A stretch of 64,000 nucleotides of DNA from the NCBI GenBank assembly GCA_027320105.1, contig DAHVMA010000036.1, positions 78,985 through 142,984 on the forward strand, written 5' to 3'. Of the stretch, positions 36,506 through 43,899 are shown piece by piece. The notes below the pieces were generated by a model, which ran no database searches, was not told the DNA's origin, and saw nothing but the letters and a program-made list of their open reading frames with translations. The first letter of the stretch is position 1, and every line of letters begins with the position of its first letter. This stretch comes from JAKAQB01 sp027320105. GTDB lineage: Bacteria > Actinomycetota > Acidimicrobiia > Acidimicrobiales > Palsa-688. Made by a program: the position numbers and the translations under genes.

Positions 36506-37855
36506 TCAGACTGCCTTCCGCGCGCGCCGGCGTCCGGCCGCCTCGGCGATATGGGTCGCCTCGTCGTCGCCGAGGACGTGAGATGAGCGCTTCGCGGCCT
36601 CGAGGATCGCGGCGGTGCGCGCTGGCGTCGGGTCGAAGCCGTGGGCGCGCAGCCAGTACACGACGTTCGACTTGCCGCTCATCGGGCCGACCGAGATCTC
36701 CTGGCTCCGGCCAACGAGCGAGGCCGGCACCGCGCTGTAGACCCGGTCCGCCAGCCATGCGTCGCCTTTCGCGTACGCCTTGGCGACAGCGGCCGCGTGG
36801 ACCCCGGTGCTCGTGGCGAACGCGTCCTGGCCTATCACCGGGTAGTTCCGCGGGATCGGCACGCCGGTCATCTCGCTCGCGACCCGGCAGTAGGCCGGCA
36901 GCCCGAGCAGGTCGAGCTCTTTCCAGCCGAGCAGGGCGATGTTCACGAGCACGAGGTCGAGGGCGGTGTTGCCGACGCGCTCGCCGATCCCAAGAGCGCA
37001 GCCGTGGACCCGGCGCGCCCCGGCGGACAGCGCCGCCAGGGCGTTCACGACGTCGAGCCCGCGGTCCCGATGGCCGTGCCAGTCGATGGCGGCACCGCTG
37101 AAGCCGTGCGCGGCGAGCACTCCGGCGAGGAACTGCACGATCTGCTGCACGCCGCCGGGCGTCGCCTGGCCGACGGTGTCCGAGACGCAAAAGCGCGTCG
37201 CGCCGGCGTCCGCCGCCGCGAGGTACAGGGTCGCGATGTCCTCCCCGCGCGCCCGGGTCGTGTCCTCGGTCACGAACATCACTTCGAGGCCCGCGCGCAC
37301 CGCGTAGACGACGGCGCCCTCGACCGTCCGCACGAGCCTCGAGACGTCCCATCCCTCTACCCACTGGCGGATCGGGCTCGACCCGATGAACAGCGCCGCG
37401 TCGATCGGCACGCCCGAGCGCTGCTGGGCCTCGGCGATGGGGTCGATGTCGTTCACGTGCGTCCGCCCGGCGCAGTTCGCCCTGATCGGCAGGCGCTCGT
37501 CGGCGATCGTCCGGGCGAGGCCGACCACATGGTCGAGCGCCGCCTCGCTCGCGCCCGCGTAGCCGATGTCCGCCGCGTCGATGCCGATCTGGGGGAGCAG
37601 GCGGAGGAACGCCTGCTTCTCGGCGAGCGACGGCTGGAGCACCGATGGACACTGGAGCCCGTCGCGCAGCGTCTCGTCGTTGAGCTCGATCGCGAGGGGC
37701 GGGTCGAGCGAGCATGAGCGCGGCGCGACCTCGTTCCAGTCGTAGATGAGCTCGGCCGGCGTCTCGCTCCCCACCGCGCCGGCCGGCGCTTGCGCCACCG
37801 CCGCCCGCGCACCCACCCGTCCCGAACCGCTTGTCCCCTGCTCGCCACGTCCCAC
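36506..37855 (-). CDS. isopropylmalate/homocitrate/Re-citrate synthase-like (HMGL-like) enzyme
   Basis: A 449-residue member of the DRE-TIM metallolyase family that joins acetyl-CoA to a 2-oxoacid. Motifs: NDETLRDGLQCPSVLQPS near residue 59 (DxTLRDG with catalytic Arg/Asp), a metal-binding WHGHRDRGLDVV near 243, and GIGERVGNTALDLVL near 270. The first 40 residues are low complexity. The regulatory C-terminal domain of LeuA is absent, as in homocitrate and Re-citrate synthases. GTG start with GGGGAGG 7 nt upstream. It is the first gene of the ior-kor operon, which suggests that its product leads to a 2-oxoacid oxidised by Kor; Re-citrate synthase to 2-oxoglutarate is the simplest reading, but the substrate is not proven. 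Confidence 0.8.
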   Translation of the reverse strand: MGRGEQGTSGSGRVGARAAVAQAPAGAVGSETPAELIYDWNEVAPRSCSLDPPLAIELNDETLRDGLQCPSVLQPSLAEKQAFLRLLPQIGIDAADIGYAGASEAALDHVVGLARTIADERLPIRANCAGRTHVNDIDPIAEAQQRSGVPIDAALFIGSSPIRQWVEGWDVSRLVRTVEGAVVYAVRAGLEVMFVTEDTTRARGEDIATLYLAAADAGATRFCVSDTVGQATPGGVQQIVQFLAGVLAAHGFSGAAIDWHGHRDRGLDVVNALAALSAGARRVHGCALGIGERVGNTALDLVLVNIALLGWKELDLLGLPAYCRVASEMTGVPIPRNYPVIGQDAFATSTGVHAAAVAKAYAKGDAWLADRVYSAVPASLVGRSQEISVGPMSGKSNVVYWLRAHGFDPTPARTAAILEAAKRSSHVLGDDEATHIAEAAGRRRARKAV

Positions 37856-38010
37856 CGGGTCACCTCCCCGTCGGCCCTTCGGCTCCGGGCACCGCGGGCG
37901 CTGCTCGCACCGCGTGTCCCGCTGCTTGCTCCAAACCCTGCATGGCCCCGCCGGCGGGGACAGGAGTTTCCTGGCGCCCCCGCGGTCAGAACCGGCTTCG
38001 CCTCTACCGT

Positions 38011-38043
38011 GCTCTACGTATCGTTGGGTGGTTCACGTAGAGC
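38011..38043 (-). promoter_or_regulatory. operator-like inverted repeat at the ior-kor operon promoter
   Basis: A perfect 9-bp inverted repeat, GCTCTACGT (38011-38019) and ACGTAGAGC (38035-38043), separated by 15 bp. The right arm overlaps the predicted -10 box, so bound protein would block transcription initiation. The half-site core CTACGT is close to the CTACAC core at 51.4 kb. Confidence 0.6.
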
Positions 38044-38069
38044 CTAACTTGGACTGTCCGGCCAGTCAA
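38041..38069 (-). promoter_or_regulatory. predicted promoter of the synthase-ior-kor-paaK operon
   Basis: Minus strand: TTGACT (38069-38064), 17-bp spacer, TAGGCT (38046-38041). This predicts a leader of about 180 nt before the GTG at 37855. The rest of the 446-bp gap between this operon and uspA (37856-38301) holds no gene that I can support; it contains GC-rich short repeats and must also hold the uspA promoter, which I could not place. Confidence 0.55.
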
Positions 38070-38301
38070 GTAGCTGTCCGCCCGCCAGCGCGGTCGGCCG
38101 CGTCAAGCCCATCCGGCACTCGCCCCGCCGGTTCCCACCGGCCATGACGGGACCGCCGCTCTCGCCGGCCCAGGCCCAACGGTGCCGGCGGTGACATCAC
38201 CGGGCCGCCGGCAAGACCCCGGGGCCCGCACACGCCGCCGGCTTGCGCAGCCTATCCTGCGGCTGGCCGGGACGTGCGAGCACCGGAACGGGGAGCGTCA
38301 T

Positions 38302-38703
38302 ATGGACATCGTCGTCGGATTCATCCGCACCCCGGAGGGACGCGCCGCCCTCGAACGAGCAGAGGAGGAGGCGCGCCTTCGCGGCGCGCGGCTCGTGATC
38401 GTCCACTCGAGCAGGGGGGGCACCCACGAGTCGCCCGAGGACGCGCTTGCCAACCGCCAGGACCTCGAGGCCATCGGCGACCGGCTGGCGGCGGGGGATG
38501 TCTCCCACGAGCTGCGCGAGCTCGTGCGCGGCGAGACGCCCGCCGAGGACGTCGTCGGCGTGGCCAACGAGCTCGGCGCCACCATGATCGTGATCGGGCT
38601 CAGGCGGCGGTCGCGCGTCGGCAAGCTCGTCCTCGGGAGCAACGCCCAGGACATCCTCTTGACCGCGGACTGCGCCGTCCTCGCGGTGAAGCCGGGGGGC
38701 TGA
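38302..38703 (+). CDS. universal stress protein (UspA family)
   Basis: A 133-residue single-domain Usp. It begins MDIVVGFIRTPEGRAALERA, has the alpha/beta fold with LVIVHSSRGG, and ends with an ATP-binding-type loop (TMIVIGLRRRSRVGKLVLGS, NAQDIL, then DCAVLAVKPGG). The ATG at 38302 has GGGGAG 7 nt upstream; the frame is open earlier but not conserved. It is the first gene of a three-gene plus-strand unit with the Pat-like protein and the aryl-CoA ligase. Usp/Pat neighbours suggest sensing of energy or nucleotide state. Confidence 0.88.
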   Translation: MDIVVGFIRTPEGRAALERAEEEARLRGARLVIVHSSRGGTHESPEDALANRQDLEAIGDRLAAGDVSHELRELVRGETPAEDVVGVANELGATMIVIGLRRRSRVGKLVLGSNAQDILLTADCAVLAVKPGG

Positions 38704-38736
38704 CTTGATGCCCCCCGGGCGCACGGTCAGACGCCG

Positions 38737-41316
38737 GTGAGCACCGCTCGGCCCGAGAGCCCGCCAGCGGTCGCGCGCTACCCCGCGGAGCTCGAGGCCG
38801 ACGTGGTCCTCGCCGACGGAGGCACGGTGCATCTCCGGCCGATCCGCCCCGACGACGCGGCGCTGCTCCGCAGCCTGCATGCGCGCCTCTCGCCCGAGAC
38901 CGTCTACTTCCGTTTCTTCGGCCCGCGCCCGAAGCTCACCGACCGCGAGGTCGCCGCCCTCGTCAACGTCGACTACGCGGACCGGCTCGCGCTCGTCGCC
39001 GTCCTCGCCGGCGAGCTCGTCGGCGTGGCACGCTACGACCGTTCGAGGGAGCCGTATGGCAGCGAGGCCGAGGTGGCCTTCGTCGTGCGCGACGACCATC
39101 AGGGGCGCGGTCTCGGCACGATCCTGCTCGAGCACCTCGCCGCGGCGGCGGCCCGCCAGGGCGTGGAACGCTTCGTCGCCGACACCCTCCCTGCGAACGA
39201 GAAGATGCTCGGCGTGTTCGCCTCGGTCGGCTTCGAGCGGAGCACGGCGATCGAGGACGGCATCGCCCGGGTCCAGCTCGTTCTCGCCTCCACGGCGCAC
39301 TACGTCGCACGCGTCGAAGAGCGTGACCGCCAGGCCGCCGCCCGCTCGATCGCCCGACTGCTGCGCCCACGCACCGTGGCCGTCATAGGTGCCGGGCGCC
39401 GGGCCGGCGGCATCGGCCACGAAGTGCTGCGCAACCTCCTCGGCCGCCCCGGGGACCCCGCGACCCCCGGCTTCACCGGCACCGTCTACGCGGTCAACCG
39501 AGCTGCCGCCCATGTCGCGGGGGTCCCCGCCTACCCGAGCGTCCTCGAGGTCCCCGAGCCCGTCGACCTCGCCGTCGTCGCCGTCCCCGCCGCCGAGGTG
39601 ACCCAGGTGGTGGCCGAGTGTGGCGCGCGGGGGGTGGCCGGCGTCGTCGTCCTCTCGGCCGGCTTCGCGGAGAGCGGTCCCGAGGGCGCCCTCGCCGAGC
39701 GCGAGCTCGTCCGGCTCGCGCACGCCCGAGGGATGCGGGTGGTCGGCCCCAACTGCCTCGGCGTGATCAACACCGATCCCGGCGTGTCGCTCAACGCCAC
39801 CTTCGTCGCCGGCACCCCGCCGCGCGGGCGGGTCGCGTTCTCCTCCCAGTCGGGCGGCCTCGCCGCGGCCGTCCTCGCCGAGGCCGCCGAGCGCAAGCTC
39901 GGGTTGTCGAGCTTCCTCTCCCTCGGCAACAAGGCGGACGTGAGCGGCAACGATCTCCTGCGCTACTGGGCGCAGGACCCTGCGACCGACGTGATCCTGC
40001 TTCACCTCGAGTCCTTCGGCAACCCCCGCACCTTCTCGCGAGTCGCCCGGCAGGTCTCGCGCACGATGCCGATCGTCGCGGTGAAGGCCGGGCGCAGCGC
40101 CGCCGGGCGGCGCAGCGCCGGGCCGGCGCTCGCCACGACGGTCCCCGACACCGCGTTCGACGCGCTCTTCCGCCAGACAGGCGTGATCCGGGTCGACACG
40201 CTCCCGGAGCTCTTCGACGTGGCGAGCGTGCTCGCGACCACGCCGCTCCCGAGCGGCAACCGGGTGGCGGTGCTCGGGAACGCCCGGGCGCCTGCCGTCC
40301 TCGCCGCGGACGCCAGCGAGGCCTACGGTCTCGAGGTCCCCGAGCTTCCCGCTACCACGCAGCGCGCGCTCGCCGCCCGGCTCGCCCCGCTTGCCGACAC
40401 CACCAACCCAGTTGACCTCACGCCGTCCGCGACGGCGGCCCACTACCGCGAGGCCCTCGAGGTGCTCCTCGAAGAGGAAAGCGTGGACGCCGTCCTCGTG
40501 ATCTGCACGCCGCCGCTCACGACCGACGTCGACGCGGTCACCGACGAGGTCGTTGCAGCCGCGGCAAGCCGGCGCAAGACCATCGTCGCGAGCCTGACGG
40601 GCGCGAAGCGCACCCTCGTGCGCCTGCAAGACCAGGCACGCCCGGTACCCTGGTTCCGCTACCCGGAGACCGCGGCACGGGCGCTCGCGCACGTCGCCGG
40701 GTACGCGGGGTGGCGCAGTCGCCCGCTCGGGAGCCTCCCCGCGCTCTCGCGCGTCGATGAGCCGCGGGCGCGGCGGCTCGTCCGCCGGCTGCTCCGATCC
40801 GAGCCCGGCTCGGGTCCGTTCGACCTCGACGCGGCTGGGGTGACCGATCTCCTCGACTGCTTCGGCATCGCGCACGAGGCGCCAGCGCCCGGCGCCGCCC
40901 CGGCGGCGGGCGGTGCGCCAGAGCTGGTCGTGTCGGTCGTCCACGACCCGTACTTCGGTCCCCTCGTCGCCCTCGCCAGAACGGGACCGGTCGCCGACCT
41001 CCTCGGCGACCGCGCCTACGCCGTCATCCCGCTCACCGACCTCGACGCCGCCGAGCTCGTCCGCCGGCTGCCTTCCTCGCCCCTCCTCACGGGCGAGGTC
41101 ACGGCGCTGGCGCCCCCCGCGTCGGTCGACACCGACGCGCTCGCGGAGCTTCTGTTGCGCGTGAGCCGGCTCGCCGATGCGATCCCAGAGCTCACCTCGC
41201 TGCGCCTCGAGCCGGTCATCGCATCGGCCGAGTGCACGACCGTGCTCGGAGCGCTGGCCAGCCTCGCCGCGCCCGGCGCAGCGCCCTCTCCCCTCGTGCT
41301 CAGGCGGCTGCGCTGA
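38737..41316 (+). CDS. Pat-type protein lysine acetyltransferase: N-terminal GNAT plus NDP-forming acyl-CoA synthetase-like domains
   Basis: An 859-residue two-part protein. The GNAT domain lies at about residues 20-185 (VHLRPIRPDDAALLRSLHAR, FRFFGP, VAFVVRDDHQGRGLGTILLEHL as the acetyl-CoA loop). The CoA-binding and succinyl-CoA ligase-like domains follow (RTVAVIGAGRRAGGIGHEVL, VVGPNCLGVIN, FSSQSGGLAAAVLAEAAERK). The final ATP-grasp part is much reduced: the usual 'GYPVVLK...HKSDVGGV' ATP site is missing, leaving only VVSVVHDPYFGPLVAL onward. It probably regulates rather than synthesises CoA esters. The GNAT-first order is the actinobacterial arrangement. In Rhodopseudomonas palustris, Pat acetylates BadA and HbaA at the C-terminal Lys; a ligase with that motif follows directly here. 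Confidence 0.85.
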   Translation: MSTARPESPPAVARYPAELEADVVLADGGTVHLRPIRPDDAALLRSLHARLSPETVYFRFFGPRPKLTDREVAALVNVDYADRLALVAVLAGELVGVARYDRSREPYGSEAEVAFVVRDDHQGRGLGTILLEHLAAAAARQGVERFVADTLPANEKMLGVFASVGFERSTAIEDGIARVQLVLASTAHYVARVEERDRQAAARSIARLLRPRTVAVIGAGRRAGGIGHEVLRNLLGRPGDPATPGFTGTVYAVNRAAAHVAGVPAYPSVLEVPEPVDLAVVAVPAAEVTQVVAECGARGVAGVVVLSAGFAESGPEGALAERELVRLAHARGMRVVGPNCLGVINTDPGVSLNATFVAGTPPRGRVAFSSQSGGLAAAVLAEAAERKLGLSSFLSLGNKADVSGNDLLRYWAQDPATDVILLHLESFGNPRTFSRVARQVSRTMPIVAVKAGRSAAGRRSAGPALATTVPDTAFDALFRQTGVIRVDTLPELFDVASVLATTPLPSGNRVAVLGNARAPAVLAADASEAYGLEVPELPATTQRALAARLAPLADTTNPVDLTPSATAAHYREALEVLLEEESVDAVLVICTPPLTTDVDAVTDEVVAAAASRRKTIVASLTGAKRTLVRLQDQARPVPWFRYPETAARALAHVAGYAGWRSRPLGSLPALSRVDEPRARRLVRRLLRSEPGSGPFDLDAAGVTDLLDCFGIAHEAPAPGAAPAAGGAPELVVSVVHDPYFGPLVALARTGPVADLLGDRAYAVIPLTDLDAAELVRRLPSSPLLTGEVTALAPPASVDTDALAELLLRVSRLADAIPELTSLRLEPVIASAECTTVLGALASLAAPGAAPSPLVLRRLR

Positions 41317-41341
41317 GCCGCGACCGGGCGCGAGGGGCGCA

Positions 41342-42859
41342 GTGGGCCTGGGGATGACCGGCAACCTCGCCGAGCAACTTGCCCGCCTCGCCCGCGAGCG
41401 GGGCTGGACGAGCCGTCGGGCGTTCGTCGGCGCCGAGCGTAGCTTCACCCACGGCGAAGTCCACGAAGGCGCCGCCCACGCCGCAGGCGTCTTCGCCGAA
41501 GGGGGGGTGGCGCCCGGCGACCGCGTCCTGATCGCCCTCTCGGACGGGATCGAGCTCGTGTGGGCGTTCCTCGGCGCCGTGCGCCTCGGCGCTATCGCCG
41601 TGCCGGTGAACCCGATGCTCCCGGCGCAGGAGCACGACTTCCTCCTCGGCGACGCCGAGCCGTCGCTCGTCGTGAGCGACGGGCCGATCCTCGACCACTT
41701 CGCCGGCACGCACGCTCTCTCCGGCGAGGAGCTGGCGCGAATGCTCGGCTCGGCGACACCCTCGCCCGCCGCGCCGGTCGAGGGGTCCGAGCCCGCCTAC
41801 GCGCAGTACACCTCGGGCACCACTGGCAAGCCGAAGGCAGCCCTCCACCGCCACTCCGACCCTTCCTGCTACGCGGCAGCCATGGCAGGCGACGTCCTCG
41901 AAATGACCGAGGACGACCTGGTCCTATCCGTCTCGCGCTCCTTTTTCGCCTACGGGCTCGGCAACACCGTCCTCTTCCCGCTCTTTCACGGTGCGGCCGC
42001 CGTCCTCCATCCCGTGACCCCGAACGTGGAGGTCCTCGCCGAGCTCACCGCCCGGCACCGGCCGACCATCCTCTTCTGCGTGCCGAGTTACTACGCCGTG
42101 CTCACCGCGGCCGGCGACCCGGCGATGTTCTCGAGCGTGCGCGTGGCGGTCTCCTCGGGGGAGGTGCTCACCCGAGCCCTGCATGAGAGGGTGCAGCGCT
42201 TCCTCGGCATTCCACCGCTCGATGCCCTCGGCTCGACCGAGGTCGGCCAGGCCTTCGTCTCCAACCGGCTCGACCGGCTGCGCCCGGGCACCTGCGGGTT
42301 CGCGCTCGAAGGCTACGAGATCTCCGTGCGCGACCCGAGCGGTGCCGAGGTCGGACCCAACGAGGTCGGCCTCTTATGGGTCAAGGGTCCCTCCGTCCTG
42401 ATCGGCTACTGGCGACGCCCCGAGGCCACCGCCGAGGCAATCGTCGACGGCTGGCTCCGCACGGGAGACCGGGCGAGCATCGACGAGGACGGCTTCCTCC
42501 ACCACCACGGCCGGGCAGACGACGTGGAGATCGTCGGCGGGATCAACGTGGTGCCGCTCGAGATCGAAGCGCTGCTCGTCTCACACCCGCTTGTCGCCGA
42601 AGCCGCCGTGGCGGCGGTCCGCGACGAGCTCGGGGCGAGCAGGCTGCGCGCCTTCGTCGTCCCCGCCAGAGGCCACGCGCCGTCGCCCGCCCTCGAGCGC
42701 GAGCTCATCGACCTCGTGCGGGCGCACCACGCGCCGTACAAGGTTCCCCGCTCGGTCCGTTTCCTCACCGCCCTGCCACGCACCGCTACGGGTAAGCTCC
42801 AGCGCTTCACCCTGCGCGCCGGCTGGCCGGACGCCCCCGGCACGACGGGCACCGCGTGA
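41342..42859 (+). CDS. 4-hydroxybenzoate/benzoate-CoA ligase family protein
   Basis: An ANL ligase of about 505 residues related to benzoate-CoA ligase: P-loop YTSGTTGKPKAALHRHSDPS near residue 160, SVSRSFFAYGLGNTVLFPLF near 197, ALGSTEVGQAFVSNRLDR near 300, and C-terminal PRTATGKLQRFTLR near 488. It is adjacent to and convergent with hcrBAC, so 4-hydroxybenzoate activation (HbaA/HcrL role) is likely. The GTG at 41342 has GAGGGG upstream; an ATG at 41354 is the alternative. The catalytic Lys lies in the TGK motif recognised by Pat-type acetyltransferases, and a Pat-like gene is just upstream. Confidence 0.85.
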   Translation: MGLGMTGNLAEQLARLARERGWTSRRAFVGAERSFTHGEVHEGAAHAAGVFAEGGVAPGDRVLIALSDGIELVWAFLGAVRLGAIAVPVNPMLPAQEHDFLLGDAEPSLVVSDGPILDHFAGTHALSGEELARMLGSATPSPAAPVEGSEPAYAQYTSGTTGKPKAALHRHSDPSCYAAAMAGDVLEMTEDDLVLSVSRSFFAYGLGNTVLFPLFHGAAAVLHPVTPNVEVLAELTARHRPTILFCVPSYYAVLTAAGDPAMFSSVRVAVSSGEVLTRALHERVQRFLGIPPLDALGSTEVGQAFVSNRLDRLRPGTCGFALEGYEISVRDPSGAEVGPNEVGLLWVKGPSVLIGYWRRPEATAEAIVDGWLRTGDRASIDEDGFLHHHGRADDVEIVGGINVVPLEIEALLVSHPLVAEAAVAAVRDELGASRLRAFVVPARGHAPSPALERELIDLVRAHHAPYKVPRSVRFLTALPRTATGKLQRFTLRAGWPDAPGTTGTA

Positions 42860-42882
42860 GCAATCGGCTCGCGGGCTCGAGC

Positions 42883-43899
42883 TCAGGCCCGCACCGCCAG
42901 CGCTGGTGAGTGGCCCGCGGCCTCCAGGATCGCCTGGACGACGGCCCTGCGGGTCATCTGCTTGCGCCAGACGTAGTGCAGGTCCGCGTTGTCGAGCGGC
43001 TTGGCGACCTTGGCCGCCTCCGCCGCCACGTCCGCCAGCAGGCCGTCCTCGCCGGTCAGCTCCCGGCCGACGAGCGCCTCGCCGGCCGCGCTCACATCGA
43101 AGGGCCGCGACCCGACCGCCGTGAGAACGATCCGGCAGCCCTCGACGACTGGGCCAGCCATCGCGAGCGCCACGGCAGCGCCCGCGAGCGGGAAGTCGAT
43201 CGCCCCCCGCCGGCGCACCTTCACATAGGAGGACCGCCAGGCCCCGGGGGGCGGCAGGCGCAGGCACTCGACGATCTCGTCGGGCGCCTTGGCGAGGTAG
43301 AACTGCCCGTCGTCCTGGTAGAGGTCGCACACCGACACCTCGCGGCGGCACCCGCCCGGCCCGACGAGCACCACGGTCCCACCGAGCGCGATCGCGGCAG
43401 GCGCGGTGTCCGAGGATGCGATCGCCCGGCAGTGCTTGCTCGCGGGGGCGACCCGGCAGATGTCCCCGTCCTTCTTCATGCAGAACCCGCACGCCTCGCG
43501 CCACTCGACGCTCATGTCGTAGTAGTTGCAGCGCGTGTCGACACACAGGTTGCCGCCGATCGTCCCGACGTTGCGCAGCGCCGGGGACGACACGAGCGCG
43601 GCGGCGCGGCTGTAGGCGCGATGACCAGCGCCGACGCGCCTGTCCGAGCTCGCCGCGGCGAGGGTCACCCCCGCCCCGATCTCCACGCCTCCGCCCTCGG
43701 TAGCGTGCACGGCGCGCAGCTCGCTGAGGTGGCCGAGGCCGACGAGGACCTCGGGCTCCATCTGGCCGCGCTTCATCTTCGGGACGAGGTCGGTCCCGCC
43801 CGCGACCACCATTGCCCGGGCCCCGTGCACGGCGAGCAGGTCCGCCGCCTCGTCGACGGACCCCGGCCGGAGGAACCTAAAGGGCGGCAGGCGCAGCAT
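42883..43899 (-). CDS. hcrB: 4-hydroxybenzoyl-CoA reductase, FAD subunit (beta)
   Basis: A 338-residue FAD-binding subunit of the xanthine oxidase family: FRFLRPGSVDEAADLLA at the start, VVAGGTDLVPKMKRG near residue 30 and ASSPALRNVGTIGGNLCVDT-like block near 105. A Cys-rich insertion (CVDTRCNYYDMSVEWREACG, then FCMKKDGDIC, then HCRAI; about residues 118-160) is the extra [4Fe-4S]-binding loop that marks HcrB among this family. This is what makes the call specific. It overlaps hcrA by 23 bp and is last in its operon. The enzyme removes the para-hydroxyl of 4-hydroxybenzoyl-CoA to give benzoyl-CoA, using reduced ferredoxin. Confidence 0.9.
   Translation of the reverse strand: MLRLPPFRFLRPGSVDEAADLLAVHGARAMVVAGGTDLVPKMKRGQMEPEVLVGLGHLSELRAVHATEGGGVEIGAGVTLAAASSDRRVGAGHRAYSRAAALVSSPALRNVGTIGGNLCVDTRCNYYDMSVEWREACGFCMKKDGDICRVAPASKHCRAIASSDTAPAAIALGGTVVLVGPGGCRREVSVCDLYQDDGQFYLAKAPDEIVECLRLPPPGAWRSSYVKVRRRGAIDFPLAGAAVALAMAGPVVEGCRIVLTAVGSRPFDVSAAGEALVGRELTGEDGLLADVAAEAAKVAKPLDNADLHYVWRKQMTRRAVVQAILEAAGHSPALAVRA

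Noticed and set aside
38197..41709. 1170-codon open frame on the minus strand opposite the uspA-pat genes
   Set aside because: Composition (GE/RG-rich) and lack of motifs mark it as an antisense shadow of the Pat-like gene.
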